DNA of 64,000 nt from the NCBI RefSeq assembly GCF_026151205.1, contig NC_087077.1:15226983-15290982 (forward strand), given 5' to 3'. This document shows, piece by piece, positions 1 to 10,716 of the stretch; position 1 is the first letter of the stretch; each line of letters begins with the position of its first letter. A model generated the notes under the pieces. It was given only the letters and a program-made list of their open reading frames with translations. It had not been told where the DNA came from and made no database searches. The stretch is from Bolinopsis microptera (lineage: Eukaryota > Ctenophora > Tentaculata > Lobata > Bolinopsidae). Made by a program: the position numbers and the translations under genes.

Positions 1-1708
1 CAAATTGTATAACATTTACAGTAAAATATCTGACAAATTTGCTTGTACAAATGTAGGTGACATGCAATAATGTGCTACGTAGCAGGTCGAACCCGAATGA
101 TGTTTTGATGTGATTTGTGTCCTGACTTAACATTTCTTTCTTCTGGTGATTAAAATATGACGCACAGCAATTCCACACCTCCAGAATCCAGATGTTATGA
201 AGATTGAAGGCTAGTAGGAAAAAGAATTCTTTCTCAGGATGAAATACCTCTCTTCATAGAAATCTTTCTTCTCTGTAGATTTATGAATGGTTTAAGCAGG
301 CAGGTTCAGCCTAAATTTATTGTGGAACTTGATTTCACGGTAGCCATTTGGCCAACAAATTAAGGGCCATTGTCGAAATTTTGAGAGGTTCACGAACCAG
401 TGCCCAAAATAAATATATATATATTTTTATTTTTATAATTCGAACAACATACATAAATAAATTCAGCAATCGTAATTGTCTAACTATAAGTTTGGACACC
501 TGAAAGTAAACTTATGTCAACAAATAAATAAATAGAAACGTTATAAATTTTAAAACTAGAGTAGAAAACAAAACCCTTCATAACTTATATAAAATTATGT
601 TATAAAATGGTCAACTAAAAACTAAAAATAAAATTGAAATATAGTAAAAGGTCATTCAAACAATGTGTACATTCAATTAAATCAAGTGATGCAAGTGGCA
701 GAGCACAATCAAATTAAGTATTGCATTTGGCAGAGCACAATACATTGCTACCAATATTTTTAAACTTTAACAATTAAATATATAGTACACACAAGTTTCA
801 AAACACAATAGGCTCTACTCCATTATAGGGGCAGGGATGAGGTTGTGTGAAACTTCTGTGCATCGATGAGCCTGTCATATTTGATGCAGATGTCCACCTT
901 CCATAAATTCACATCACAACAAGTACAACATGCAGTTCATTCACCATTAAACACTTCCGACCTTTTTGCAGTCTGCATCTGACAAATGACATCACATCCA
1001 ACATCACAGTTAGTAAGTACCTAGCTTTGTGTTTTGTAATTGTGAAGCCTCAAATGCCATTCCTCCTGTTATACTTAACATCAAGTGCTTAAAAATGGTG
1101 AAGGAATTCAAAACACGGTCACCAAATTTTTTTTGAGCCAAAATTAAAAATCCTTAAACACAAATTGGTCAAAATATCGCTTACTGAATGTAATTTAATA
1201 TTTTTTATAATTCTGACCAAGTGCAGCACCGCGCGGCACAACAAAATATTTGGCAAGTTTTTTTAAAATTACAAATATATATATTTACGTTTATAATTTG
1301 AATTTTTAAATTTGTAGTTAGTTGATCATCGTTTGACTTAATGTCGTAAATGCATTTCATTTAACAGACAAAATTGTAACTGTGTATATTTTATTTAATA
1401 ATTTAAAATGTTGAATTTCGCCTATGTTATATTGAAATCGCGCCGCGCGCATATTATAGACTGTATAAATCGAGCGCTGTATTGTATTATTTGGCAATAC
1501 TCATTTATAACTGGAGGGATGAGTATTTTGTATTCTCGGACCTCGGTTCGTCTTTTCTGTAGTTCTTTGTTCTTGTTTGCTAATTATGAAGTAACCCGTA
1601 TACTCATCAATCATATGCGCATTATCATAATTTATAGTAGCAGTCGATACAATTTCTATGCCAGCCATTTTCTTACACTATTTATGAAACCTAAGTATCT
1701 CGTGACAC
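1..1708. other. AT-rich non-coding DNA, no gene seen
   Basis: No open reading frame with recognisable protein character and no convincing terminal repeats. A small imperfect direct repeat (a 'ggcagagcacaat' phrase near 697 and 732) is visible. Probably decayed repeat or intergenic DNA to the left of the nested transposon stack. Confidence 0.5.
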
Positions 1709-1892
1709 TCACTCAGGACTGCTCCCATTAAAAAGGTCTTCAGCATTCTTGACTAACAAAATTGTCTTCTCAGCATTGGTACGATAGACATACCAAGGAC
1801 CAATTTTCAAATAGTCTATTCCACCATTGCATTGGAGAAGATGGATGAAGCTCCCATAGGCAAAGCTCCCATCAGCGTACTTAACCATGATT
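1709..1892 (-). pseudogene. Relic of an RT-like ORF, distal (3') segment
   Basis: Read on the minus strand this encodes about 60 residues around 'YADGSFAYGS', 'IGPWYVY' and 'NAEKTILLVK'. This resembles the region around and after the YADD box of a reverse-transcriptase-like family known from invertebrate genomes; the box is YADG here. It ends at a stop at 1709. The more N-terminal part lies at 5122-5268, and a further piece (VDASNVFNSL) lies across the Copia insertion at about 14574-14640. The locus was therefore cut first by Copia and then, or independently, by the LINE at 1893-5117. Family assignment is by memory of motifs and is uncertain. Confidence 0.45.
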
Positions 1893-2076
1893 AGTAAGTA
1901 AGTAAGTATAAGTAAGTAAAGATTATGACATAACATCATCACAAGTGTCTACAAAATATCATTGCACTAAATAAAAAAATAATTTAAATAAATATATTTT
2001 TCCATCAACATTAATAATTTATCAAATTCAATTTTATTAATTAATAAAATCTAATACATTATCTATAAATAATTCA

Positions 2077-4071
2077 TTAATACTTCCCAGTGGAATAAAG
2101 ATTTATGAAACGCTTCTTTGCCACAAAAGGATGAAACCAAAGATATTCATTATGTGTCTCCTTATTGCTTAAATAACTGGGTCCTTCAATTTTCCCTAAA
2201 ACTTCATTCGAAACATTCCAAAAATAAAAATCATTTACACTGTTTTTAGAAATCATTTCTTTCTTAAATCCTTCCAATCTAACTTTAAAGCTTAAAACTG
2301 TCGAGCAGTTCTTGACATCTGAAGGGAGTTTGTTCCAGTAAGGAATGACTCGCTCCGGAAGAAAAGAAGACTGGAGATTCTTAACTTTAGTTACACTCTT
2401 ATTACACCTATTGGTTGAAACTAGATTAAGACCAGATCTGCTCATTCTGAACAAACCCGATCCATATTCAGTCAAACCACTAGTTACTTTAAAAGCTTCG
2501 ATAAGGTCCCCACGTATTCGCCGCTCTGCCAGCGTTGTCAAATTGAGGATATCCAGTCTGCAGCTGTATGGAAGAGTACCCACCTCATCAATAAGACGGG
2601 TAAACCGCCTCTGGACGCTCTCCAGCTCCAAAACAGTCCCCCAACTTCCATGAGCCGCAACTGGATTCCACAATTGGACACAATACTCAAGATGAGGTCT
2701 TATCAAAGCTTTATAAATAGCTATCATTACAACCTTTTCTCTAATAACTAAGTTCCTTACAATCCAGCAGATCATACGATTTGCTTTAGAAATACATGCT
2801 TTTATCTGTTCATTCCAAAGCAAGGAGCTATGGGTAATAACCCCCAAATCTTTTTCCTGTGCAGATACTTCTAGTTCTACTCCATTTACAATATAATTCG
2901 AGTTAGGATTATTATTCAAATTAATATGGACTACTTTACACTTGGCAGGATTGAAGTTTAAGTGCCAAATACTCTCCCAAATTTCGAGTTCTAAAGTATC
3001 ATCAGATACACTTCTATGGTTAGCTGCATTACAAACTAACTTGAGATCATCTGCAAATAATTTAATCTTATTTTTAACATTGTCAGGTAAATCGTTTATA
3101 TAAAGAATAAATAGCAAAGGACCCAATACTGACCCCTGGGGAACACCAGATAACACGTGTTTCACCTCAGACCATTGTCCTTCTACACAAACCCTCATGG
3201 TTCTGTCTGTCAGAAAGTCTTTTATAACATCTAAAACTTTTCCCTTGACCCCAAACCCCTCCAATTTAGATAGAAGTCTAAAGTGGGGGACTGTGTCAAA
3301 AGCTTTACTAAAATCAAAATACAAAAGATCGACAGGAGCACCTTCGTCTAAAATATCAAGAATATTATCAAATGTCTCTAAGAGATTAGATAGACAAGAT
3401 TTACCCTTCACAAATCCATGCTGATGTTTTGAAATTCGTTCTTCTAAAAATGTTAATAAATGTGCCCTCAACAACTTTTCATACACTTTGCACAAAATAC
3501 AAGTTAATGAGACAGGTCTATAATTTAAGGGATCAGATTTAACACCCTTTTTGAACAATGCTACAACAGATGCTGTCTTCCAAATGTCAGGCAGGACTCC
3601 TGTTTCTGAACACTTAACAAATAATTTAGTTACAGCTTCAACAAACTTTTCATCGTATGCTAAGGATTTCAACAACTTTGGATGAACGCCATCCGGACCA
3701 GAACTCTTAAAAACATTAAGCTTTAAAAGCTGCTTCTTGATATCAGAACTGCTAATTTCCATATCATCAATAACCTCTTTGTTATAACTTATTAAAAATG
3801 AGCTCACTAATGAAGCATTGCAACTGTTTTTAATATAAATAATAGAACCTCCACCTCCACTTATGTTGCTAGTGGAGTTATCGATTTTAAAATCTCTGTC
3901 TTTTCTAAACATACTAAAACCTTCAATAAAAATTTCAGCATCTAAAATATCACTATTAAAATGAGTTTCTGTAATGCAGATTACATGAATGGATTTATAA
4001 ACTGATAGAATACATTTAAGTTCATCAATTTTATTAAATAGTCCATTAGCATTAGTATAAAAAATATTCAT
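2077..4071 (-). CDS. LINE-2 ORF2: endonuclease-deleted reverse transcriptase (664 aa)
   Basis: Non-LTR retrotransposon polyprotein. Residues 1 to about 105 are the start of an APE-type endonuclease ('YTNANGL' and 'CITETHFN' motifs). The sequence then passes directly into the reverse transcriptase linker ('SSGPDGVHP'), so the GDFN-like, STxD and SDH endonuclease motifs, normally a few hundred residues, are missing. The RT domain looks intact: 'YFDFSKAFDTVP', 'SGVPQGSVLGP' and 'LFADDLKLV', followed by the usual C-terminal tail ('FLPERVIPYWNKLP'). The frame is open across the deletion, but a protein lacking the nicking enzyme should not be autonomous. It starts 29 bp after the ORF1 stop, a spacing consistent with coupled translation. 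Confidence 0.85.
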   Translation of the reverse strand: MNIFYTNANGLFNKIDELKCILSVYKSIHVICITETHFNSDILDAEIFIEGFSMFRKDRDFKIDNSTSNISGGGGSIIYIKNSCNASLVSSFLISYNKEVIDDMEISSSDIKKQLLKLNVFKSSGPDGVHPKLLKSLAYDEKFVEAVTKLFVKCSETGVLPDIWKTASVVALFKKGVKSDPLNYRPVSLTCILCKVYEKLLRAHLLTFLEERISKHQHGFVKGKSCLSNLLETFDNILDILDEGAPVDLLYFDFSKAFDTVPHFRLLSKLEGFGVKGKVLDVIKDFLTDRTMRVCVEGQWSEVKHVLSGVPQGSVLGPLLFILYINDLPDNVKNKIKLFADDLKLVCNAANHRSVSDDTLELEIWESIWHLNFNPAKCKVVHINLNNNPNSNYIVNGVELEVSAQEKDLGVITHSSLLWNEQIKACISKANRMICWIVRNLVIREKVVMIAIYKALIRPHLEYCVQLWNPVAAHGSWGTVLELESVQRRFTRLIDEVGTLPYSCRLDILNLTTLAERRIRGDLIEAFKVTSGLTEYGSGLFRMSRSGLNLVSTNRCNKSVTKVKNLQSSFLPERVIPYWNKLPSDVKNCSTVLSFKVRLEGFKKEMISKNSVNDFYFWNVSNEVLGKIEGPSYLSNKETHNEYLWFHPFVAKKRFINLYSTGKY

Positions 4072-4100
4072 GGGCTGACTACATTCTTTATCACTGCTAT

Positions 4101-5072
4101 TTACTTCTTCTCCACCTTTTTCTCTGTCTTTTCCTTCTCTGCTTCTTCCCGCCTCTTCTTCCTCTCTTCTCTGGCTAAAAAACGGATCTCTCGGTCTGCT
4201 CTGCAGAGATCCAGATTTATCCAGTATGATGACTCTTTCCAGCCCTTGCCATGGTTGGAATAATAGTTAACTGACTCCTCGTCAGCTGTCTGGATGATCA
4301 ATGGCCGACAGGAGTCTGGCTTACCTGGATCCACTTTACCTGCACGATGGCAACTGATAAAGTCACTTTTTTCAATCTTTAGTGTCTCCTTGCAGAACTT
4401 CGAGTCCTCTTCCTGGCGTAACTTGGAGTTAGCTTTCTTGCTCTCTGGTACATTCAAAACACACAGATTGAGCTTCCTTAAATTTCGCTCATATGCATCA
4501 GTGTGCATCTTTGTCTGAACTTTACTGACAACACTTTGTGAAGCTTGCTGTAGGCTCATTTCTTCCATAACTTTCTTCTGACTATTTGCAGTAACATCAG
4601 CGAAGGACTGGAAAGCCTGGTTCACTATCTTTGATATTTCTTTAGGTTTTTCAGACTCAAAGTTAGTTGGAATGTTCTCGTTCACTGCGTTTTCAACAAC
4701 CCCTCTGATACAAGGTGTAAGAGCCTCAAGTTCCTGCCTAATAACATTCCGTAGTATTTTTGTTTCTTCATTATCAGGGTTCGAGGTCTGAGTCCTTTTG
4801 CTTTTTATGTAAGGTGATATAAAACAATTCTGACAACGCCAGTTAGACAGATGGTCGCCTTCTTCTTGTGTCAGACCTGTCAGTCCAACACAGCAATAAT
4901 GCCAGTACATATCACAGGTTGCACAAGCTAATGAAAACTCCTCTGCGATATACCTTCTGCATTCACAACTACGGTCTCCTTCATCTTCAGTTACATCCGT
5001 TTCTGCTGTAGCACCAGTTTTCTCTGGACTTTTCTTGACATTTCGTTTTCGTGCCGTTTCTCCTCGTGTCAT
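4101..5072 (-). CDS. LINE-2 ORF1: PHD finger, coiled coil, RRM-like protein (323 aa)
   Basis: Nucleic-acid-binding ORF1 protein of a CR1-like LINE. Residues 36-83 form a PHD-like zinc module (C36, C38, C50, C53, H58, C61, C80, C83). A helical segment, likely coiled coil, follows at roughly 95-195. Then comes an RRM/LINE ORF1-like region ('LNLCVLNVPES', 'CHRAGK', 'RPLIIQTADEE'), and a very basic and acidic C-terminus (KRREEAEKEKTEKK). The ATG lies inside the 50-bp terminus shared with the other LINE, so the leader is under 50 nt. PHD fingers in CR1 ORF1 are established; chromatin targeting by this one is inference. Confidence 0.85.
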   Translation of the reverse strand: MTRGETARKRNVKKSPEKTGATAETDVTEDEGDRSCECRRYIAEEFSLACATCDMYWHYCCVGLTGLTQEEGDHLSNWRCQNCFISPYIKSKRTQTSNPDNEETKILRNVIRQELEALTPCIRGVVENAVNENIPTNFESEKPKEISKIVNQAFQSFADVTANSQKKVMEEMSLQQASQSVVSKVQTKMHTDAYERNLRKLNLCVLNVPESKKANSKLRQEEDSKFCKETLKIEKSDFISCHRAGKVDPGKPDSCRPLIIQTADEESVNYYSNHGKGWKESSYWINLDLCRADREIRFLAREERKKRREEAEKEKTEKKVEKK

Positions 5073-5121
5073 ACCTCAAATTATTTGTTATATAGTAGTG
5101 TTGAAAGTATTAAAACTGATT

Positions 5122-5268
5122 GTATCTGTATAGGTTACAAGATTGTATAATCTCCTAACCAAAGATATCAGATAAAGAGCTTTGATTGATGTTTTTTAGG
5201 AACTGGTGAAACAGTGGGCAGGTTGTTGCAAGAACCTGATCTCTGTGTAAACTGTTGAAAACATTAGA
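5122..5268 (-). pseudogene. Relic of RT-like ORF, middle segment between two insertions
   Basis: About 147 bp of pre-insertion DNA between the 5' end of LINE-2 and the Copia 3' LTR. It includes one copy of the Copia target site duplication (TTAGA, 5264-5268). Minus-strand translation gives 'NSLHRDQVLATTCPLFHQ' and, after a frame change, 'LVRRLYNLVTYTDTI'. These lead in frame, across the LINE-2 insertion, into the YADG segment at 1709-1892. It is a broken fragment of the same RT-like gene. Confidence 0.45.
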
Positions 5269-5401
5269 TTTTAATTCAATAAAGTGAGACAGTAACACTA
5301 GTGGATGATAGAAACATAAACTTCAAACGAGGAATACAAATCAAGTCAGACAAAGCCTCCTGGAGTTTCTGCCATCCTGTAAATGGTATATAAGATTAAC
5401 A
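5269..5401 (-). repeat. Copia 3' LTR (133 bp)
   Basis: Matches 14441-14573 over its whole length by eye, starting TGTTAATC on the minus strand. Flanked outside by the TTAGA duplication and inside by a polypurine tract. The near-identity of the LTRs implies a fairly recent insertion. Confidence 0.9.
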
Positions 5402-5518
5402 TCAGTCCTCTTTTAGTTTTTCTTTCTGTTTCTTCACGGTATCCGGCTTTATTAGGCGATCTTCACGGATACCAGAACATGTAGCAGGAGAACTTATTCG
5501 TTAGGCGTTGGCAGCTGT

Positions 5519-7096
5519 TTAGAAATGCTTCTTCTGTAGATCTTTATAAATCTTCTTTCTTCTGTGTATAAATGGCCATATGTGAATGATGATTAAATGA
5601 GATTTCCTTAAACCAGCTTGTTCACTGTGGTCTTTTACATTTCTGTACCACATCTTTGCAGCATCTGACAGTCCATAAACACATTTGTTCAGCTTCCACA
5701 GTATTCCTGGTTTATAGCATTCCTTTGGAGGGGTAAGATAAACTAGTCGCTCAATTGGTTTACCTTGTAGAAATGCTGAGGTTATATCAAGAGAATGAAT
5801 AGGCCACTTCATTGATGCTGCTACTGTGAATAGAAGTCTTAGAGATTCTTTTCGACAAGTAGGACTGACTCTTTCGGTACTATCAAGAGGAATTTCCTCA
5901 AAACCTCGAGCTACCAAACGGGCCTTTTTCTTATGACCATTGTCATTTGTGACCCACCTTGTCGAAATGGGGACAAACTGATCATCTACTTCGTGAGCCT
6001 CAACCTCTTCATACACATTGTTTTGCTTCCATTTTTCGATTTCGTCAGTCTTCTGTGACTTATAGGGGTCAGTGTTTAACACTTCGATACTGACCTTCTT
6101 CTTCTCATACTTTGACTTAGCTTTGCAGAACTTCTGCTCCTTTGTAGACATTGATTCCTCTACATTAGTTTCGTTGCTTTGTGGTATATTATCTGTGCTT
6201 ACAGTATTATTATCATCCTCTTCAGCAGGAGCAATATCGAAAGCGTTCAACAGAACATCATTTTTCAGCATTTGAGTTGCATTGTAAAATTCTTCAACAG
6301 TGGGATTAGGCTCATCTGGTGGATCGGTCCCACTTACTTCGGAAACATCTTTTGAGTACAGTTCATTTACGTTGACAACATGAATCCGGTGGCATCGAAC
6401 AATATACCCACCATGTCTTACAACTACAACTTTCTTGTCCACACCTATAACTGTTCCTGGTCCTCGCCATCGCTTATCATCATTTCTTTTGTAGTATACC
6501 ATATCACCCGACTGTATCTCATCAGTGTACACTTCTCTAGTTTTTGATCTAATGGCTCGTCTGATCATCTCACTAGCTTCGCTTTCCATCATTCTTTTTC
6601 GAGCACTGTAGATGGCAGAGATGTTCTTGGCAACAGTTTCACTTGGACTCTCATCTTCAACAATCGTTGGACTAACATAGGGATCATCAATAGAAGTGAG
6701 AGATGGATTTTTGCCAAAGATTAACTGATATGGCGAGAAACCATTTACATTTGCCAAAGTGTTCTTGGCATGACAGGCCCATGCTAAAGCAACTTCAACT
6801 GAGCATTTAGTATCTTCCATGATCTTTATCATACTGTTAGACAAAAGGGCATGGTGCCGTTCTACAAGGGCATTGCTCCAAGGTGCTTCAGCTCCAGTAG
6901 TGATGATATGAACGTTGAATTTCTCACAGAGGTCAACAAAACTTTTGTTAACATATTCCCCTCCATTGTCACTCATGAACTTCTTCGGTGGTCCAAAAGT
7001 GTTGATCCAGTGTGTAAAGACACTTTCCACAATGGTTTCCTTGTCTTTTGACCTGATAACTTTTGCAGCAGAGAATCTGGTTTTATGGTCAATCAT
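5519..7096 (-). pseudogene. Copia pol, downstream half: integrase core and truncated RT
   Basis: Continues the Copia frame after the LINE insertion, so the codons upstream of about 7093 belong to the LINE tail and not to this protein. The integrase core shows 'SDNGGEYVN' and 'ALVERHHALL' (second D and catalytic E); the first D lies on the other side of the insertion. Next come a chromo/C-terminal-like basic segment and the start of a Copia RT ('ARLVARGFEE', 'DITSAFLQGK', 'LNKCVYGLSDAAKMWY'). The sequence then degenerates and stops at 5519, with no YVDD box and no RNase H. A frame shift plus a large deletion before the 3' LTR is the simplest reading. Confidence 0.85.
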
Positions 7097-7543
7097 TAGA
7101 ATTAGAATTAGAATCAAATTTACACAGCAATACAATAAGAATAAAAATAATTTAAGAAGCTTCAATCTGCTGTGCAGGACATTCAAGTCAGTCGAAAACT
7201 GTTAGCAGAACACCCTTCTAGGGACATAAGGATATAGTATGTAAAACATAATGAGTAATAAATTAATGAGTGATAAAATAAGATATGATTTAACAGTGAA
7301 CTGTGGGCATGAAGGTAACAATTAAGATTACATAGATGCCCACTTTGGGATTACATTAGTAATGTTATTTACAGTTATATACAGAGAAGTATAGAACAAT
7401 AATAGATTGGCAATGATAACAAATGGGAACGAATAAAGGAGATGTTTAAAGTTCTATATTTCTGGAAAAACCTAGGTCATATATAACGCAGGGGGCCTTT
7501 CCACCCGACAAAAACTCCAGCACCATAAAATTTGTTTCAGTTG

Positions 7544-10540
7544 TCACATAGCTAGAGTGTAGAAATAGTCGAAACTATTGTTTATTTCATAGGATGAGAC
7601 TCCTTGAATTACATCTGACATAAATTTAGATTTCATACATTGTGAGAATTTTACACTACATTCTATAGTCCTTATGTTCTCTGGAATTGTATTCCAACAT
7701 TTTGCACCTAAATATGTAAAGGTTTTGTGTGTTCTGGATTTGTGAATATAAAGGTTGCACCTCTCAGCATCACGTGATCCTCCGGATACATAAGAAAATT
7801 TATCTGTGAATGATGATGGTGCAGCCTCATTAAGAATTTTATACATATACGTTGATAGATGGAGTTGTCTTCTTAAGTGTAAGGGTAACCACTTCATATT
7901 TCGATATACATTTACTGATGGTTCCTGCCAATGAACATCCAGAGCAATTTTTGCTACTTTCTTGTATAATATATCAAGAGAATTAAGTTTGGTTTTGGCA
8001 GCCCTACACCATATTATATCCAGGTAGTCAAATTGGGGGAGCATAAGAGCATTTACAAACATTTTTCTATATTTCAGTGGAAGAAGATTTTTCGACCTGT
8101 ATAATGCCCCTATTCTTTTAGCAATTTTTGATTTCACATAATCAATATGGTCTTGAAAGTTCAATAAATTGTCTATCATGAGACCTAAATATTTTTGAGA
8201 TTTAGTTTCTTCTATAAATAGGCATTCTTTTTCCAAATCCAGAGGGATTGACAACGTGTCCAGATTAGGTGATCTATCAAATACAATGAATGAAGATTTT
8301 GCAGCATTTAGTCCTAGCTTGTTGATTCTAAGCCATTCATACACAATTTTCATATCCTTAATTACATTCTCATATATGCCTCGGGAAATGTTATCAAAAT
8401 ATAGTGCACTATCATCTGCAAATAAGTAAACAGTAGATTGTGTGCAATTTCTACTGAGATCATTTATGAATAAACTAAATAGAATTGGTCCTAATATGCT
8501 ACCCTGTGGCACACCTGTTTTAACAGGGAGTGATGTGCTTACATTACCACGTATTTTGGTGTGTTGCGTTCTGTCCCCAAGGTAGCTTTTGAACCACTTT
8601 ATGACAAAGCCATCAACTCCATAATACTTAAGTTTTTTTAATAAAATATTATGGCTTACTGTGTCAAAGGCCTTTTTGATATCTAAGAATACAATTGCAG
8701 GTTTCTTCTGTGATTCCTTAGACGTAAATATTTTATCAAATAGATTAAGCATTAGAAAAGTGGTGGAATGATCTTTTCTAAAACCATACTGATGGTTGGT
8801 AAGCAGTTTATTTGTTTCAACATACTCTGTAAGCTGTTGGTTAACAAAATATTCTATGCATTTTCCAAGTAGGGGGAGTATGGATATTGGCCGGTAGTTA
8901 TTTGGATCATTAGGGTCACCAGTTTTAAGAATTGGAGTGACTGATGCAATTTTACATGCCAACGGCATTGTTCCACTTTTCATACTAAGGTTTATAATAT
9001 GAGCTACTGGATCGATGATTTGGGGAATAATATACTTATATATTTTAATGGGCATGATATCGTTAATCGATTTATCTGATGGTATACTGAGTATATATTC
9101 TTTTACTTGTTCAACAGTCACCTCTTCGAATACAGAGAGTTTACACTCTGTTGGAGGCGGCATATATTCTAGGAAGTCGTCTGAATCCTTTTCCTTAATC
9201 GATTCTTGTATTATTGTACCAACTGTGGCAAAATGCAGGTTAACTCCGTTAACATTTAAGTTGCTTGGGGAAGAGCTACTTATTTTTCCAGGTAAGTTTG
9301 AAGCATGTTTGATAGTTTTCCAAATGCCTTTTAAATCGTTTTTTGCACTTTTCACAGTAAGGTCCTGAACAATATTTGTACGTCTGTTTTCTTTGGATAA
9401 TTTTGTCACATAGTTTCTTTGGGGACGATAGTTATCCCACGAAGTAGAGCATTTCTTATGTAGTTCACTTTTTCTGCATTTACATATTCCATTAATACAA
9501 TTACACTTGAATTTGTTTAATTGTCCTAAACACTTTTTATACTTTCTGAAAAGCATCTTCTTCTTCCGTATTTCTGCCAACAGTTCTTTAGAGGGATTAC
9601 AGAGAAAGTTACTATTACATTTTATCTGTTTAGGTGGACAGTAATTATCATACGATTCCTGGATGTGATGATTAAGTCCATCTAGGGCATGGTCTACATT
9701 AGTACAGCTTAGAATATTACTGTAGTTGCTGCAGGATCCCAGAAAATAGCTTAAGGCTTTCAGATTGTTTAAGGAGTGGTCTCTGATAAGAACCTTCTGG
9801 AATTTACTAGCTTTACTTACTTTAAAGTCGAGAACACATTTGAGAGCTTGGTGATCTCCTATTCTATCATCAAGTACTTTACACTCTATGAAATTAGAGT
9901 AACAGTTAGTCATGACAACATCTATTGTGCTCTGCGTTATCCTACCATCTAAGTTTGCAACTCTAGTAATTCCTGTAACAGTCTGTATCATTCCAAAGAG
10001 CTTCATTGTTATATCTAACTTTTTATAATCTAGATCAGATAAAGAGTTTTGGTTAACATTAACATCGCCAATCCATATTACTTTCTTACCTTGAAGTTTC
10101 ATCATACATTCAGTCATATAATCAAGGAAAGTATCTAGGTGACAAAAGTTTTGTGATCTGTAGAAGCAGCAAATGTAAAGATTGGCATCCTTGAGTTGTA
10201 TCCATATAGCTTCGATTTTAGAAATATCAGAGTAAGTTATATCTAAATTGAGTAATTTGTGGTTTACATTTTGGTTGATCAATATACCACACCCTCCTCT
10301 TCCTCTATCGTTAGGTCTATCACACCTTATAAAATCAAAGTTTAAGGGGAAGTTAAGTGTACTAGTGTCTATATCAGATTTAAGGTTTGTCTCATTAATT
10401 CCAATTATGTCAAGCTTTTCGCGAAATATTAGCTCCTGTAGTTCGAGAGTTTTTGCCAGATTAGTCAGGCCACCCTGTATATTACATAGACCAAGAGAGA
10501 GATTATCGTTTATTGAGGTACGAATGTGGTAATAATAAAG
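7544..10540 (-). CDS. LINE-1 ORF2: APE endonuclease and reverse transcriptase
   Basis: Open from just after a stop at about 10541-10543 down to the stop at 7544, close to 1000 codons. The first in-frame ATG lies well inside the endonuclease, so the start is unclear (non-AUG or reinitiation after ORF1). Endonuclease motifs are present in order: 'LCNIQGG', 'INETNL', 'IGDVNVNQ', 'STIDVVMTN', 'IGDHQALKC'. RT motifs follow: 'NNYRPISILPLLGK', 'FLDIKKAFDTVS', 'GVPQGSILGP', 'YLFADDSALY'. The C-terminus has the usual LINE tail ('TFTYLGAKCWNTIPENIR'). No frameshift is visible. It would nick target DNA and copy the LINE RNA. CR1/L2 clade is likely from motif style. Confidence 0.9.
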   Translation of the reverse strand, partial: LYYYHIRTSINDNLSLGLCNIQGGLTNLAKTLELQELIFREKLDIIGINETNLKSDIDTSTLNFPLNFDFIRCDRPNDRGRGGCGILINQNVNHKLLNLDITYSDISKIEAIWIQLKDANLYICCFYRSQNFCHLDTFLDYMTECMMKLQGKKVIWIGDVNVNQNSLSDLDYKKLDITMKLFGMIQTVTGITRVANLDGRITQSTIDVVMTNCYSNFIECKVLDDRIGDHQALKCVLDFKVSKASKFQKVLIRDHSLNNLKALSYFLGSCSNYSNILSCTNVDHALDGLNHHIQESYDNYCPPKQIKCNSNFLCNPSKELLAEIRKKKMLFRKYKKCLGQLNKFKCNCINGICKCRKSELHKKCSTSWDNYRPQRNYVTKLSKENRRTNIVQDLTVKSAKNDLKGIWKTIKHASNLPGKISSSSPSNLNVNGVNLHFATVGTIIQESIKEKDSDDFLEYMPPPTECKLSVFEEVTVEQVKEYILSIPSDKSINDIMPIKIYKYIIPQIIDPVAHIINLSMKSGTMPLACKIASVTPILKTGDPNDPNNYRPISILPLLGKCIEYFVNQQLTEYVETNKLLTNHQYGFRKDHSTTFLMLNLFDKIFTSKESQKKPAIVFLDIKKAFDTVSHNILLKKLKYYGVDGFVIKWFKSYLGDRTQHTKIRGNVSTSLPVKTGVPQGSILGPILFSLFINDLSRNCTQSTVYLFADDSALYFDNISRGIYENVIKDMKIVYEWLRINKLGLNAAKSSFIVFDRSPNLDTLSIPLDLEKECLFIEETKSQKYLGLMIDNLLNFQDHIDYVKSKIAKRIGALYRSKNLLPLKYRKMFVNALMLPQFDYLDIIWCRAAKTKLNSLDILYKKVAKIALDVHWQEPSVNVYRNMKWLPLHLRRQLHLSTYMYKILNEAAPSSFTDKFSYVSGGSRDAERCNLYIHKSRTHKTFTYLGAKCWNTIPENIRTIECSVKFSQCMKSKFMSDVIQGVSSYEINNSFDYFYTLAM

Positions 10541-10716
10541 TTAAAAGGAGGACAAATCTATACGTTTCTTCTTCAAGCAATTTAAATAAAATTCATGACA
10601 TTTAGTTTTATGTCATGCTGATTTATTTGTGACTTAATAATTTAAAATGTGATTCTTTGATAAAAGTATCAAATACTCATTTAACTACAGAACTTTCTAC
10701 AATCTGAATGGAGAGA

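Larger units (their letters stand above)
1893..5117 (-). mobile_element. CR1-like LINE (LINE-2), PHD-type ORF1, internally deleted
   Basis: A 3.2-kb non-LTR retrotransposon on the minus strand. Its 5' end at 5117 is fixed by a 50-bp stretch identical to the 5' end of the LINE at 7097-12630. Its 3' end is an ACTTACTT-type microsatellite tail at 1893-1920. The flanks carry a 4-bp direct repeat GATT (1889-1892 and 5118-5121), taken as the target site duplication. It encodes ORF1 (PHD plus RRM-like) and an ORF2 from which most of the endonuclease has been deleted. PHD fingers in ORF1 are established for CR1-clade LINEs. Confidence 0.85.

Noticed and set aside
1408-1731. 107-codon open frame on the plus strand
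   Set aside because: Low-complexity hydrophobic translation with no family motifs, opposite a relic; likely chance.
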